DNA of 57,235 bases from JAIYDJ01 sp031400505 (GTDB lineage Bacteria > Pseudomonadota > Alphaproteobacteria > Rhodobacterales > Rhodobacteraceae): assembly GCA_031400505.1 (NCBI GenBank), contig JANNPZ010000028.1:1-57235 (forward strand), read 5' to 3'. A model generated the notes under the pieces. That model made no database searches, had not been told where the DNA came from, and saw nothing but the letters and a program-made list of their open reading frames with translations. The position numbers and the translations under genes were made by a program. Below, one piece after another: positions 16,503 through 24,385 of this stretch; position 1 is the stretch's first letter, and the number at the start of each line of letters is the position of its first letter.

Positions 16503-17890
16503 CCGAACACTCCCCCTCCGGCTCGACCATAGCCGAGGCCGAAGCCTTTCTTGCTGCCCATCCGGAAATCGAAGCCTTCGATATCGTGCTGCACGATTGC
16601 AACGGCATCGGGCGCGGCAAGATCATCCGCCGCCACGAATTGCTGCCGTTCTACAAATCCGGGCGGCACCTGCCGATCTCGATCCTCGGTCTTGATATCT
16701 GCGGCGAGGATGTGCACGAAACCGGCCTGATCTGGGATCAGGGCGACGGCGACCTGCGCGCCTGGCCCATCCCCGGCACGCTGGTACCGCTGCACAACAC
16801 CCAACCGCCCCGCGGAGAGGTGTTCATGTCGATGTATGGCCTTGACGGCACCAAGATGACCTCGGACCCCCGCCACGCGCTGCAAGCCCAGGTCGATGCG
16901 ATGGCCGCAGAGGGCCATTATCCATCGGGCGCGTTCGAGCTTGAGTTCTTTCTGCTGGAAAATGACCGTGGACCCGACGGCAAAATGGTGCCCGCCCGCG
17001 ACGTTCTGGATGGCCGCGCGAGCCGCAAGACCGAAGTCTATTCGGTCGATCACCTGCACGGGATGCTGCCGCTCTTCTCGGACATCTACGCAGGGGCCGG
17101 GAAGGCCGGGATCACCGCCGAGACGATGATCTCGGAATACGCCCCCGGTCAATATGAACTGACGCTGCACTACCGCACCGACGTGATGCAGGCCGCCGAC
17201 GACCTGATGCGCCTGAAACGCATCGTGCGGGCACAGGCGCGGGCGCATGGCGTCACCGCCTGTTTCATGGCCAAGCCGAACGAGGATTACGCAGGATCGG
17301 GCATGCACTTCCATGTCTCGCTGTTGGACGCCGCAGGCACCAACGTCTTCGTCGAGCCGGTCGAGGGCCAATGGAACCCGACCATCCTGCACGCCTTGGG
17401 CGGCTTGCGCGCGACGATGGGCGAAGCGATGCTGGTTTTCGCCCCGCACGCCAACAGCTGGCGCCGCTTTGCCTCGCAGAGCTATGCCCCCGTCAGCCCG
17501 ACCTGGGGCGTCAACAACCGATCTGTCGCGTTGCGCATTCCTGCCGGAGACACCAAGGCCCGCCGCATCGAACACCGCCCCGCCGGGGTGGACGCCAACC
17601 CCTACCTCGTCGCCGCCACCGTTCTGGCGGGCGTGCGCCACGGCATGGCCAACCGCATCGACCCCGGCCCCGAAACCACGGGCAACGGCTATGTCGACGG
17701 GGCCGATGCACCTGCCATCCCGGTCGATTGGCGCGGCGCGATCGAGGCTGCCAAAGCCTCCGATTTCCTGAAATCCGCCCTCGGCCCCGACATGCACCGC
17801 ACCTTCACCGCCGTCAAAGCCGCCGAGTACGCCCGCGTGCAACGCACCGTGTCAGAGGTGGATTTCGACCTTTATCTGCACACGGTCTAG
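16499..17890 (+). CDS. Glutamine synthetase family protein (gamma-glutamylpolyamine synthetase-like)
   Basis: A 463-residue ATP-grasp-like ligase of the GlnA/PuuA superfamily. The N-terminal beta-grasp includes DIVLHDCNGIGRGKIIRRHEL. The catalytic domain has FELEFFLLE, the metal-site segment EYAPGQYELTLHYRTD, the ATP-binding KPNEDYAGSGMHFHVSLLD and the substrate loop RRIEHRPAGVDANPYLVAATVLAG. It lacks the adenylylation loop of canonical GlnA, and the N-terminal portion resembles PuuA-type enzymes that glutamylate amines. Coupled translation with the upstream aminotransferase implies a joint pathway, substrate unknown. The gene ends 19 bases before the convergent tRNA-Leu. Confidence 0.85.
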   Translation: MTEHSPSGSTIAEAEAFLAAHPEIEAFDIVLHDCNGIGRGKIIRRHELLPFYKSGRHLPISILGLDICGEDVHETGLIWDQGDGDLRAWPIPGTLVPLHNTQPPRGEVFMSMYGLDGTKMTSDPRHALQAQVDAMAAEGHYPSGAFELEFFLLENDRGPDGKMVPARDVLDGRASRKTEVYSVDHLHGMLPLFSDIYAGAGKAGITAETMISEYAPGQYELTLHYRTDVMQAADDLMRLKRIVRAQARAHGVTACFMAKPNEDYAGSGMHFHVSLLDAAGTNVFVEPVEGQWNPTILHALGGLRATMGEAMLVFAPHANSWRRFASQSYAPVSPTWGVNNRSVALRIPAGDTKARRIEHRPAGVDANPYLVAATVLAGVRHGMANRIDPGPETTGNGYVDGADAPAIPVDWRGAIEAAKASDFLKSALGPDMHRTFTAVKAAEYARVQRTVSEVDFDLYLHTV

Positions 17891-17909
17891 CATCGGTGAA
17901 ACCTGCAAC

Positions 17910-17995
<86 letters not shown>

Positions 17996-18054
17996 ACACG
18001 TCCCTTCATAACCAAGGTATCCGGGCAAACACCAGACCTGCTGCGCTGCGGCAA

Positions 18055-18083
18055 TTGACTTGGCCGCACCCGCGGTTTCATAT
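18055..18083 (+). promoter_or_regulatory. Candidate promoter of the CoA-transferase operon
   Basis: TTGACT (18055-18060), 17-base spacer, TCATAT (18078-18083), ending 29 bases before the first ATG. The -35 is a 5/6 match, the -10 is poor. It is the best sigma-70-like site in this gap. Confidence 0.35.
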
Positions 18084-18112
18084 GGCGGCGCAACGTTCAC
18101 CGGGGGTTTCCC

Positions 18113-18817
18113 ATGACGAAAATCTATCCTGACGGCAAGGCCGCTTTGGACGGGCTGCTGTTTGACGGCATGTTGATCGCCAGCGGCGGCTTCGGGTTGT
18201 GCGGTATCCCGGAACTTCTGATCGCCGCGATCCGCGATGCCGGCACCCAAGGCCTGACGGTCGCGTCGAACAACGCGGGCGTCGATGGGTTTGGCCTTGG
18301 TGTTCTGCTGGAAACCCGGCAGGTCAAAAAGATGATCTCGTCCTATGTCGGCGAGAATGCCGAATTCATGCGGCAGTATCTGTCGGGCGAGCTGGAGCTG
18401 GAATTCAACCCGCAAGGCACGCTGGCCGAACGGATGCGGGCGGGCGGCGCAGGCATCCCCGGCTTTTTCACCCGCACCGGTGTCGGCACAGTGATCGCCG
18501 AGGGCAAGCAGCATCAGGATTTCGACGGCAAGACCTATATTCTGGAACGCGGCATCGTGGCGGACCTGTCGATCGTGAAGGCGTGGAAGGCCGACCCCTC
18601 GGGCAACTGCGTGTTCCGCAAGACCGCGCGCAACTTCAACCCGCCCGCCGCCACCTGCGGCAAGACCTGCGTGGTCGAGGTCGAAGAGATCGTGCCGCTG
18701 GGTGCCCTAGACCCCGACACGATCCACCTGCCCGGCATCTATGTGCACCGCATCGTGCAAGGCACTCACGAAAAGCGGATCGAACAGCGCACCGTGCGCA
18801 AGAAGGAGGATGTTTGA
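18113..18817 (+). CDS. scoA: 3-oxoacid CoA-transferase subunit A
   Basis: Alpha subunit of a two-subunit CoA-transferase (succinyl-CoA:3-ketoacid/acetoacetate type). It moves CoA between succinyl-CoA (or acetyl-CoA) and a 3-oxoacid in ketone-body or PHB use. The 234 residues contain DGMLIASGGFGLCGIPELLIAAI, SNNAGVDGFGLGVLLETRQVKKMISSYVGEN and GTVIAEGKQHQDFDGKTYILE. The stop TGA (18815-18817) overlaps the start of an unrelated 76-residue reading frame that separates it from the beta subunit, an abnormal arrangement because A and B subunits are normally adjacent. Confidence 0.92.
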   Translation: MTKIYPDGKAALDGLLFDGMLIASGGFGLCGIPELLIAAIRDAGTQGLTVASNNAGVDGFGLGVLLETRQVKKMISSYVGENAEFMRQYLSGELELEFNPQGTLAERMRAGGAGIPGFFTRTGVGTVIAEGKQHQDFDGKTYILERGIVADLSIVKAWKADPSGNCVFRKTARNFNPPAATCGKTCVVEVEEIVPLGALDPDTIHLPGIYVHRIVQGTHEKRIEQRTVRKKEDV

Positions 18818-19047
18818 TGAATAAGGTTGATGCTTTTGAAAAAATGATCGCGATCTTAAGAAGTGAACCGGAGGTCAGCATCTTCGTGAGGGCCGAAGTT
18901 CTTTTCGACATGGGTATCAACCCGAGGCATATCGAAGAGACATGCGGAAGAGTAGTTCGTCGCAGAGCGATTGTCACAAAAGGGTCCGACGGGTTGCATC
19001 TAGACGAAATCGAGTTTGAGTTCTTGCCAAAACGAGGAAACTCGTGA
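18817..19047 (+). CDS. Small unknown protein inserted between the CoA-transferase subunits
   Basis: A 76-residue reading frame of unknown function, starting at ATG 18817 within the scoA stop (TGATG) and ending in the scoB start (TGATG, 19045-19049). It has a strong AAGGAGGA ribosome site at 18803-18810. By hand count it is about 47% G+C, far below its neighbours, and its codons are AT-ended (ATG AAT AAG GTT GAT GCT TTT GAA), so it looks foreign. The protein is charged and soluble with a probable helical N-terminus (DAFEKMIAILRSEPEVSIFVRAEVLFDMGI) and a basic middle (CGRVVRRRAIV). I recognise no family. It could be a recent cassette acquisition kept translatable. Confidence 0.6.
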   Translation: MNKVDAFEKMIAILRSEPEVSIFVRAEVLFDMGINPRHIEETCGRVVRRRAIVTKGSDGLHLDEIEFEFLPKRGNS

Positions 19048-19676
19048 TGCCTTGGGACCGCAACCAGATGGCCGCACGGGCCGCGCAGGAATTGCAAGAC
19101 GGCTGGTACGTCAACCTCGGGATCGGCATCCCGACGCTTGTGTCGAACTACATCCCCGCAGGCATGACCGTCACCCTGCAATCGGAAAACGGCATGCTCG
19201 GCATGGGTCCGTTCCCGTTTGAAGGCGAGGAAGACGCCGATCTGATCAACGCAGGCAAGCAGACCATCACCGAACTGCCGCAGACCGCGTTTTTCGACAG
19301 CGCGCAGTCCTTTGCGATGATTCGCGGTGGCAAGATCGCCATGGCGATCCTTGGCGCGATGGAGGTGGCCGAAAACGGCGATCTGGCGAACTGGATGATC
19401 CCGGGCAAGCTGGTCAAGGGCATGGGCGGCGCGATGGACCTGGTCGCGGGTGTGGGCCGCGTGGTGGTGGTCATGGACCACACCAGCAAGCATGGCGAAT
19501 CCAAGGTGCTCAAGGCCTGCACGCTGCCGTTGACCGGACGGGGCGTGGTCAACCGCATCATCACCAATCTGGGTGTTCTGGATGTGGTGCCAGGCGGCTT
19601 GCGACTCGTCGAATGCGCGGATGGCGTCAACGAAGCCGAATTGCGCGCTGCCACCGAAGCCACCATCGTCAGCTGA
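19047..19676 (+). CDS. scoB: 3-oxoacid CoA-transferase subunit B
   Basis: Beta subunit of the CoA-transferase. The 209 residues include AARAAQELQDGWYVNLGIGIPTLVSNYIPAGM, the catalytic-glutamate motif QSENGMLGMGPFPFEGEED, SFAMIRGGKIAMAILGAMEVAENGDLANWMIPGK and the C-terminal LGVLDVVPGGLRLVE. ATG 19047 is preferred; GTG 19044 immediately upstream is possible. GAGG about 10 bases upstream lies within the inserted small gene, so translation probably depends on it. The operon ends at a terminator at 19841-19864. Confidence 0.92.
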   Translation: MPWDRNQMAARAAQELQDGWYVNLGIGIPTLVSNYIPAGMTVTLQSENGMLGMGPFPFEGEEDADLINAGKQTITELPQTAFFDSAQSFAMIRGGKIAMAILGAMEVAENGDLANWMIPGKLVKGMGGAMDLVAGVGRVVVVMDHTSKHGESKVLKACTLPLTGRGVVNRIITNLGVLDVVPGGLRLVECADGVNEAELRAATEATIVS

Positions 19677-19840
19677 AACCGATCAGACAGGCAAGTGGCA
19701 CACCGACAGACCCATGGGTGCTCATCCCTGCCTGACCATTTCCCGCCTCGTGCAAAAGGCAGTCGATCTGGCAAAACTCCTTCGCAGACCGGCATTCATC
19801 TTGGCAAAAATATCCTCGGGGGGAGAGGCGCCATGCGCCG

Positions 19841-19864
19841 AGGGGGGCAGAAGGCCCCCCTTTT
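19841..19864 (+). terminator. Rho-independent terminator after scoB
   Basis: AGGGGGG (19841-19847) and CCCCCCT (19855-19861) form a 7-bp stem with a 7-base loop, followed by TTT. A second, upstream stem (CCTCGG 19814-19819 with CCGAGG 19838-19843) shares bases with it and could compete. The adjoining GGCAAAAATATCCTCGGGG resembles a motif I have seen often between Rhodobacteraceae genes, a recollection and not checked. Confidence 0.7.
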
Positions 19865-19865
19865 G

Positions 19866-20741
19866 CTACCCGCCCGCGCCGATCACCTTGAACACACAAG
19901 GATCGGTTACCAGCTCCGGCGGGGTCAGACACAGACCTTGCGCCACTTGCCACGCCGCCAGAACCTTGGGCACATAGTCGCGCGTTTCGGCATAGGGCGG
20001 CACGCCTTGGTTGGCCCGCACCGAACCCTCGCCCGCATTGTAGGCAGCCAGAACCATCAACGGATCGCGGTTGAACTCCGTCATCAGCCAGTCAAGATAG
20101 GCCACCCCGCCTTTGATGTTTTGTGCGGGATTGGTCGTGTCGGTGACACCAAAGCGTTCTGCAGTGGCGGGGATCAGTTGCATCAACCCTTGCGCCCCGG
20201 CAGAGCTCACGGCGTCAACGCGCCCGGCGCTCTCTATGCCGATCACGGCCAGGACCAGGGCGGGCGACACCTGAGTGCCAATCGTTGCCGCAAGAATCGC
20301 CGTCCCGTGGGTCGCAGCGATATCTTGCAGGCCTTGCAGCCGCGGCGCCTTGACCGTGGCACCACCCGGCCCCTGCGACAAGGTCGCCAACGCCAGCGGA
20401 AACCGGCCGTCCACTGCGTTCTGCGCCGGGGGCACGGTGTTCCAGAACCAGTCATAAGACGCGAGGGTTGGTGGATTGGGGGCAAGCGCAGGCTCTGCCT
20501 GCGCCGGATCGACCGGTTCAGGCGTCGTGACCCCGTCTGGATCGACACGCGGCAGGGCGGCCAGCAGCCTTGCCTGCTCGACCGGATCGATTTGCACGGT
20601 GATGCGCTTGCCCGCGGGTCCCTGACCGACTTTCACCCGCTTGAAGGTAAAATCGCGATCGATAGCCGCATCTTCACCGGCTGCGGGGACTGCCGCAGTC
20701 AAGACCAGAATCGCTGTCAGAACACTGCCCAGAGAGTGCAT
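19866..20741 (-). CDS. Lytic transglycosylase (SLT domain) protein
   Basis: A 291-residue exported murein hydrolase with a signal peptide, a linker region rich in Pro/Ala (PPTLASYDW, about residues 90-100) and a C-terminal SLT/goose-lysozyme-like domain: ALVLAVIGIESAGRVDAVSSAGAQGLMQLIPATAERFGV (catalytic Glu in IGIESAG), GGVAYLDWLMTEF and AAYNAGEGSVRANQGVPPYAETRDYVPKV. The start at 20741 has GGAAGG about 10 bases upstream; 20771 is an alternative without a ribosome site. It faces the tad pilus locus, and LTs near secretion or pilus systems often open the peptidoglycan, an inference here. Confidence 0.88.
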   Translation of the reverse strand: MHSLGSVLTAILVLTAAVPAAGEDAAIDRDFTFKRVKVGQGPAGKRITVQIDPVEQARLLAALPRVDPDGVTTPEPVDPAQAEPALAPNPPTLASYDWFWNTVPPAQNAVDGRFPLALATLSQGPGGATVKAPRLQGLQDIAATHGTAILAATIGTQVSPALVLAVIGIESAGRVDAVSSAGAQGLMQLIPATAERFGVTDTTNPAQNIKGGVAYLDWLMTEFNRDPLMVLAAYNAGEGSVRANQGVPPYAETRDYVPKVLAAWQVAQGLCLTPPELVTDPCVFKVIGAGG

Positions 20742-20886
20742 CACAAGGATGCCTTCCGTTATTGTTTTCATTAATAAAATCTTGCCAGAAAATCAGCCGT
20801 CCCGCCATAACCCGTGCAAACTAGCTGCATGCTGTTGCCGCAGTGTCGCAAGAACACCGCACAAGCACCCTGAAAAGACCAAACCC

Positions 20887-20917
20887 TTGCCCCAATCGGG
20901 CCACGATTGAAGGGCAA
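20887..20917 (+). promoter_or_regulatory. Repeated upstream element of the first flp pilin gene
   Basis: Bracketed by TTGCCCC and GGGCAA, with the inner palindrome AATCG-GGCCA-CGATT (20894-20908). A near copy stands upstream of the second pilin (21388-21417). Its end lies 105 bases from the ATG, against 104 in the second copy, so position as well as sequence is conserved. Presumed promoter or regulator site for pilins. Confidence 0.5.
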
Positions 20918-21022
20918 AACTCCTCTCATGCCGAAACGAAGATCGGACCGGAACAGAGGCCGGAAAGAGTTAACGCGGTGCGGCGGACAACCTGAGCAAC
21001 TCCTAGATAGGGATAGAAAACC

Positions 21023-21223
21023 ATGAACCTGCTGAACATCTTCAAGAACTTCAAGAACGACGAATCCGGCGCCGTGACCGTTGACTGGGTCGTGCTGACC
21101 GCAGCCATCGTTGGCCTGGGCCTGGTCGTGATGACGACTGTTGGCGACGGCATCGACAGCCTGGGTGCAACGGTCGCAACCGACCTCGGCGCCAAGACTT
21201 CGGCAACCTACGCCTACAAGTAA
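21023..21223 (+). CDS. flp: Flp/Fap family type IVb pilin (first copy)
   Basis: A 66-residue prepilin, the major subunit of the Flp (Tad) pilus. After a short basic leader (MNLLNIFKNFKNDESG) the prepilin peptidase CpaA would cut at G-AVTVDW, leaving the hydrophobic helix VVLTAAIVGLGLVVMTTVGDGI. The usual Flp motif GxxxxEY appears as GAVTVDW, with Asp at +5 and Trp at +6. The gene has its own upstream element and a strong terminator right after it, so it can be expressed at high level independently of the assembly genes. Confidence 0.9.
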   Translation: MNLLNIFKNFKNDESGAVTVDWVVLTAAIVGLGLVVMTTVGDGIDSLGATVATDLGAKTSATYAYK

Positions 21224-21244
21224 TAGAGCACACGTGTTCGCATG

Positions 21245-21274
21245 GGCCGCTTCCTGCAAAGGAAGCGGCCTTTT
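21245..21274 (+). terminator. Strong rho-independent terminator after the first flp
   Basis: GGCCGCTTCC (21245-21254) pairs perfectly with GGAAGCGGCC (21261-21270), 6-base loop TGCAAA, then TTTT. It lies 21 bases after the pilin stop. The 10-bp stem makes this a confident intrinsic terminator. Confidence 0.88.
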
Positions 21275-21387
21275 GCCTTTCTGGGCTATGCGCAGTTGCG
21301 CGCCGAATTCTTGCTGAAATCGGTCAGGACACCTAGGGCATCGCGCGCGTGAACTTAGTAACTCTATGGCGGAATTGACCTAAAAAC

Positions 21388-21417
21388 TGCCCAATTTGGG
21401 CCACGATCCTAGGGCAA
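21388..21417 (+). promoter_or_regulatory. Repeated upstream element of the second flp pilin gene
   Basis: Near copy of the element at 20887-20917: TGCCC, AAT-TTGGGCCACGAT, then AGGGCAA. The central GGGCCACGAT is identical in both. A TTAAC half-site follows at 21420-21424. Its end lies 104 bases before the ATG. Confidence 0.5.
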
Positions 21418-21521
21418 CGTTAACTTGTACGGTGGGTTCAGGTTCGTCCGGTGCCTGTCATGCTGCAGACTGCTGACCGAGTTCACTAATCATTGAAACT
21501 TTTTGCACACGGAAAACACGG

Positions 21522-21728
21522 ATGAACCTTCTCAAATTCTTCCGGCCTTTCATGACCGACGAGGCTGGTGCCGTGACGGTCGACTGGGTCGTCCTGACAG
21601 CCGCAATCGTAACGCTCGGGTTCCTTGTGATGTTTCCGATTGGCGACTCGATGGGCCTGCTCAGCGAATCTGTCGGTACCTCCATCGGCGACAAGACGAT
21701 GGCAGACAGTACTTACAAAGCGAAATGA
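21522..21728 (+). CDS. flp: Flp/Fap family type IVb pilin (second copy)
   Basis: A 68-residue paralogue of the first pilin with leader MNLLKFFRPFMTDEAG and the same processing site G-AVTVDWVVLTAAIV. It differs in the second half (TLGFLVMFPIGDSMGLLSESVGTSIGDKTMADSTYKAK). It has its own copy of the upstream element and no strong terminator after it; only a weak GGTCCG/CGGACC stem (21739-21760). It may be a minor or alternative pilin. The next gene, cpaB, begins 195 bases on. Confidence 0.88.
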   Translation: MNLLKFFRPFMTDEAGAVTVDWVVLTAAIVTLGFLVMFPIGDSMGLLSESVGTSIGDKTMADSTYKAK

Positions 21729-21923
21729 CGGCGCCGGCGGTCCGCAGCAACTGACGGACCCCGGATGCAAGATCATTTCACGTCGTCCAAATCGTCACGT
21801 GATCGCCGCTATCTTGCCATCGGCAGGGCCCGATTTGCGCAGATACAGACACGTGTCGAACATGCGCTGCGACATCGAGCAAAGATCCGCCCTAGCAAGC
21901 GGACAGTGAAGAGGTAGAATCAG

Positions 21924-22781
21924 ATGCGGATGATGTTTGGATTGGTGCTGGTGGTCGGTTTGGCGCTTGCGGGCGCGGCCGTCTACATGGCGAACAGTTA
22001 CATAAGCAAGACCCAGGTGGCGCTTGACCGCGAGCGTGAAATTCGCGCCAAGACCGGACCATTGGTCGAGGTCTATGTTGTCAACAAGCAAAAGAACTAC
22101 GGCGAAATCCTGACCATGGAAGACGTCCAGTTGATCTATTGGCCCGAGAATGCCCTGCCGGAAACCATCTTCCGCGATCAGGAAGTGCTGTTTCCGAACG
22201 GTGGCAAAGAGCCGCGCTATGTCCTGCGGCAGATGGAACAGTTCGATCCGATCATGGCGATGAAAGTGACGGAACCGGGCCAGCCTGCCGGACTGACGGG
22301 ACAGCTGGAAAAGGGGATGCGTGCCTTCGCAATCCGGGTTGACGTGGCATCCGGTGTGTCGGGGTTCGTACAACCCGGTGACCAGGTCGATATCTACTGG
22401 ACCGGGACCGGCGTTGCGACATCGGAAGGCGACACATCCGATGTCACCCGCCTGATCGAAAGCGGGGTTCGGATCATCGCGGTCGACCAAACAGCGTCCA
22501 GTGGCACCGGTGGCACAATTCTGGCGCGAACGGTGACGGTATCCGTATCGCCCGAAGAAGTGGCCCGACTGGCGCAGGCTCAATCGACGGGAAGTCTGGC
22601 CCTGTCGTTGGTCGGCACGGGTGATGAAACGGTCAACGGCAAGATAGAAGTGAACCAGCAGGTCCTTCTTGGCATCGAAGAAACAGTAGAAGTGATCGCC
22701 CCCGAAGCGGCAAAAGTGTGCAGCGTTCGCACTCGCAAAGGGTCAGACATGGTCGATATACCGATCCCCTGCACAAACTGA
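21924..22781 (+). CDS. cpaB: Flp pilus assembly protein CpaB
   Basis: A 285-residue periplasmic, membrane-anchored component (RcpC family). An N-terminal transmembrane helix (MMFGLVLVVGLALAGAAVYMANSYI) is followed by an SAF domain (VEVYVVNKQKNYGEILTMEDVQLIYWPENALP) and the CpaB C-terminal region (GMRAFAIRVDVASGVSGFVQPGDQVDIYWTG, then LARTVTVSVSPEEVARLAQAQSTGSLALSLVGTGDE). It is thought to link the secretin to the pilus base. It opens the assembly operon. A stem-loop at 22794-22826 separates it from cpaC. Confidence 0.92.
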   Translation: MRMMFGLVLVVGLALAGAAVYMANSYISKTQVALDREREIRAKTGPLVEVYVVNKQKNYGEILTMEDVQLIYWPENALPETIFRDQEVLFPNGGKEPRYVLRQMEQFDPIMAMKVTEPGQPAGLTGQLEKGMRAFAIRVDVASGVSGFVQPGDQVDIYWTGTGVATSEGDTSDVTRLIESGVRIIAVDQTASSGTGGTILARTVTVSVSPEEVARLAQAQSTGSLALSLVGTGDETVNGKIEVNQQVLLGIEETVEVIAPEAAKVCSVRTRKGSDMVDIPIPCTN

Positions 22782-22793
22782 CACCAAAAAATC

Positions 22794-22826
22794 CCGGCGC
22801 GCTGCTATATCTATGGCGCGCGCCGG
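22794..22826 (+). other. GC-rich stem-loop between cpaB and cpaC
   Basis: CCGGCGCGC (22794-22802) pairs with GCGCGCCGG (22818-22826) around a 15-base loop. No T-run follows, so it may be a processing/stability hairpin or an attenuator. The 201-base gap also holds GATTC (GANTC methylation site) near 22890 and an inverted repeat TCGGG/CCCGA at 22935-22953 just before cpaC. Confidence 0.45.
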
Positions 22827-22982
22827 TCGAAAATTCTAAACTTGGGCATCTGTTGCAAGTTATCCACATAAGAGACACACGACAAGCAATTGATTCTTGA
22901 TTAAAAAGCCAGTCTCAGGCAACTTAGGGGTGGATCGGGCAATCAAGACCCGACCAGAGGCGAAAACAGAAGGGCAGATCAC

Positions 22983-24380
22983 ATGAGACTGCGCAGCCTA
23001 TGGACAGCAGGCGTGCTGGGCTTTGCCCTTGGGTGCACAGTCTTGCAGCCGGCATTTGCACAAACCTTGCGCGTAATGACGGGCTCTGCGTCGACACCTT
23101 TGCAAGTTCCGATGAACCGGGCAGTGGTTGTCGAAAGCGAAGAGCCGTTCGCCGAACTGTCGATCGCAAATCCCGGCATCGCGGATATCTCGACGCTGTC
23201 GGATAAATCCATCTATGTGCTTGGCAAGACACCTGGCCGTACCACGATGACCCTGCTGTCGCCCGACGGCCGGCTGATTGCCAACGTCGAAGTGCATGTG
23301 ACCCCGGATATCGCCGAGTTCAAGGAACGCCTGCAGCAGATTCTGCCGGGCGAGAACATCGAAGTTCGCACTGCGAATGACGGCATCGTGCTGTCCGGGA
23401 CCGTGTCTTCGACGGCCAAACTTGATCGTGCGCTGGACCTGGCCAACCGCTATGCACCGGAACGCGTTTCCAATCTGATGAGCGTCGGCGGCACGCAGCA
23501 GGTCATGTTGAAGGTGCGCTTTGCCGAGATGAGCCGGTCGGTGTCGAAGACCCTGTCGTCGTCGCTGGCGGTTCAGGGGGGTGTCGATGTCGGCGTGAAT
23601 GGCGAAACCGGAACCTGGCTTGACGGCACCAACAGCATCGACAACGGCGTGGGGACCGTCGGCGTAGGGACAGAAGGCGCGTTTTCGTTGGGCTTCTCGG
23701 CCGGCTCGCTTGAATTCGCCGTACTTCTGGAGGCTCTTGAATCCAAAGGTGTGGTGCGAACCCTCGCAGAACCCAACCTGACAGCCTTGTCCGGGCAAGA
23801 GGCGACTTTTCTTGCTGGCGGCGAATATCCGATCCCGGTGGCATCAGGGATTGATGGCGGGATCACGATCGAATTCAAGCCCTTTGGCGTCGAGTTGGAT
23901 TTCACTCCGACAGTCGTGGATGGTGACACGATCAACCTGGTGATCAACGCCGCCGTCTCGTCGATCGATTCGACCATCACGCTGCAAACCGGCGGTGTCA
24001 GCATCAACGCGTTCAAGCGCCGCGAGACGACAACGACGGTCGAGATGCGGGATGGTGAAAGCTTTGCCATTGCAGGCTTGCTGCAAGACGACTTTACCGA
24101 CCTCAATGGGCAAGTGCCGTGGCTGGGCGACATTCCTGTGCTGGGGGCGCTGTTCCGCAGTGCCGAGTATCAGCGCAACCAGTCCGAACTGGTCATCATC
24201 GTGACGCCGCATCTGGTCACCCCGACCCGTGGCGAGGCTTTGGCGCTTCCGACGGATCGCATCCGGATCCCGACCGAAAAAGAGCTGTTCCTGTTCGGCA
24301 AGGTCGCGAAACAGAATGGACCGGCCGGCGAAGTCGCACGGCAAGACTTCAATGGCTCTTATGGCTATGTGATGGAGTGA
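22983..24380 (+). CDS. cpaC: Flp pilus outer-membrane secretin CpaC
   Basis: A 465-residue secretin (RcpA) forming the outer-membrane pore for the pilus. A signal peptide (about residues 1-27) precedes an N0-like domain (VPMNRAVVVESEEPFAELSIANPGIADISTLSDKSIYVLGKTPGRTTMTL), a BON-type segment and the secretin domain: VMLKVRFAEMSRSVSK, SLEFAVLLEALESKGVVRTLAEPNLTALSGQEATFLAGGEYPIPV and VPWLGDIPVLGALFRSAEYQRNQSELVIIVTPHLV. Length is normal for the family. Confidence 0.94.
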   Translation: MRLRSLWTAGVLGFALGCTVLQPAFAQTLRVMTGSASTPLQVPMNRAVVVESEEPFAELSIANPGIADISTLSDKSIYVLGKTPGRTTMTLLSPDGRLIANVEVHVTPDIAEFKERLQQILPGENIEVRTANDGIVLSGTVSSTAKLDRALDLANRYAPERVSNLMSVGGTQQVMLKVRFAEMSRSVSKTLSSSLAVQGGVDVGVNGETGTWLDGTNSIDNGVGTVGVGTEGAFSLGFSAGSLEFAVLLEALESKGVVRTLAEPNLTALSGQEATFLAGGEYPIPVASGIDGGITIEFKPFGVELDFTPTVVDGDTINLVINAAVSSIDSTITLQTGGVSINAFKRRETTTTVEMRDGESFAIAGLLQDDFTDLNGQVPWLGDIPVLGALFRSAEYQRNQSELVIIVTPHLVTPTRGEALALPTDRIRIPTEKELFLFGKVAKQNGPAGEVARQDFNGSYGYVME

Positions 24381-24385
24381 GGGCG

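Noticed and set aside
16175..17842. Long minus-strand open frame across the glutamine synthetase-like gene
   Set aside because: Antisense shadow of a high-GC gene; low-complexity composition and no family resemblance, whereas the plus strand encodes a clear enzyme.
17996..18054. Promoter of tRNA-Leu
   Set aside because: TTATGA-like -10 exists but no -35 at a proper distance.
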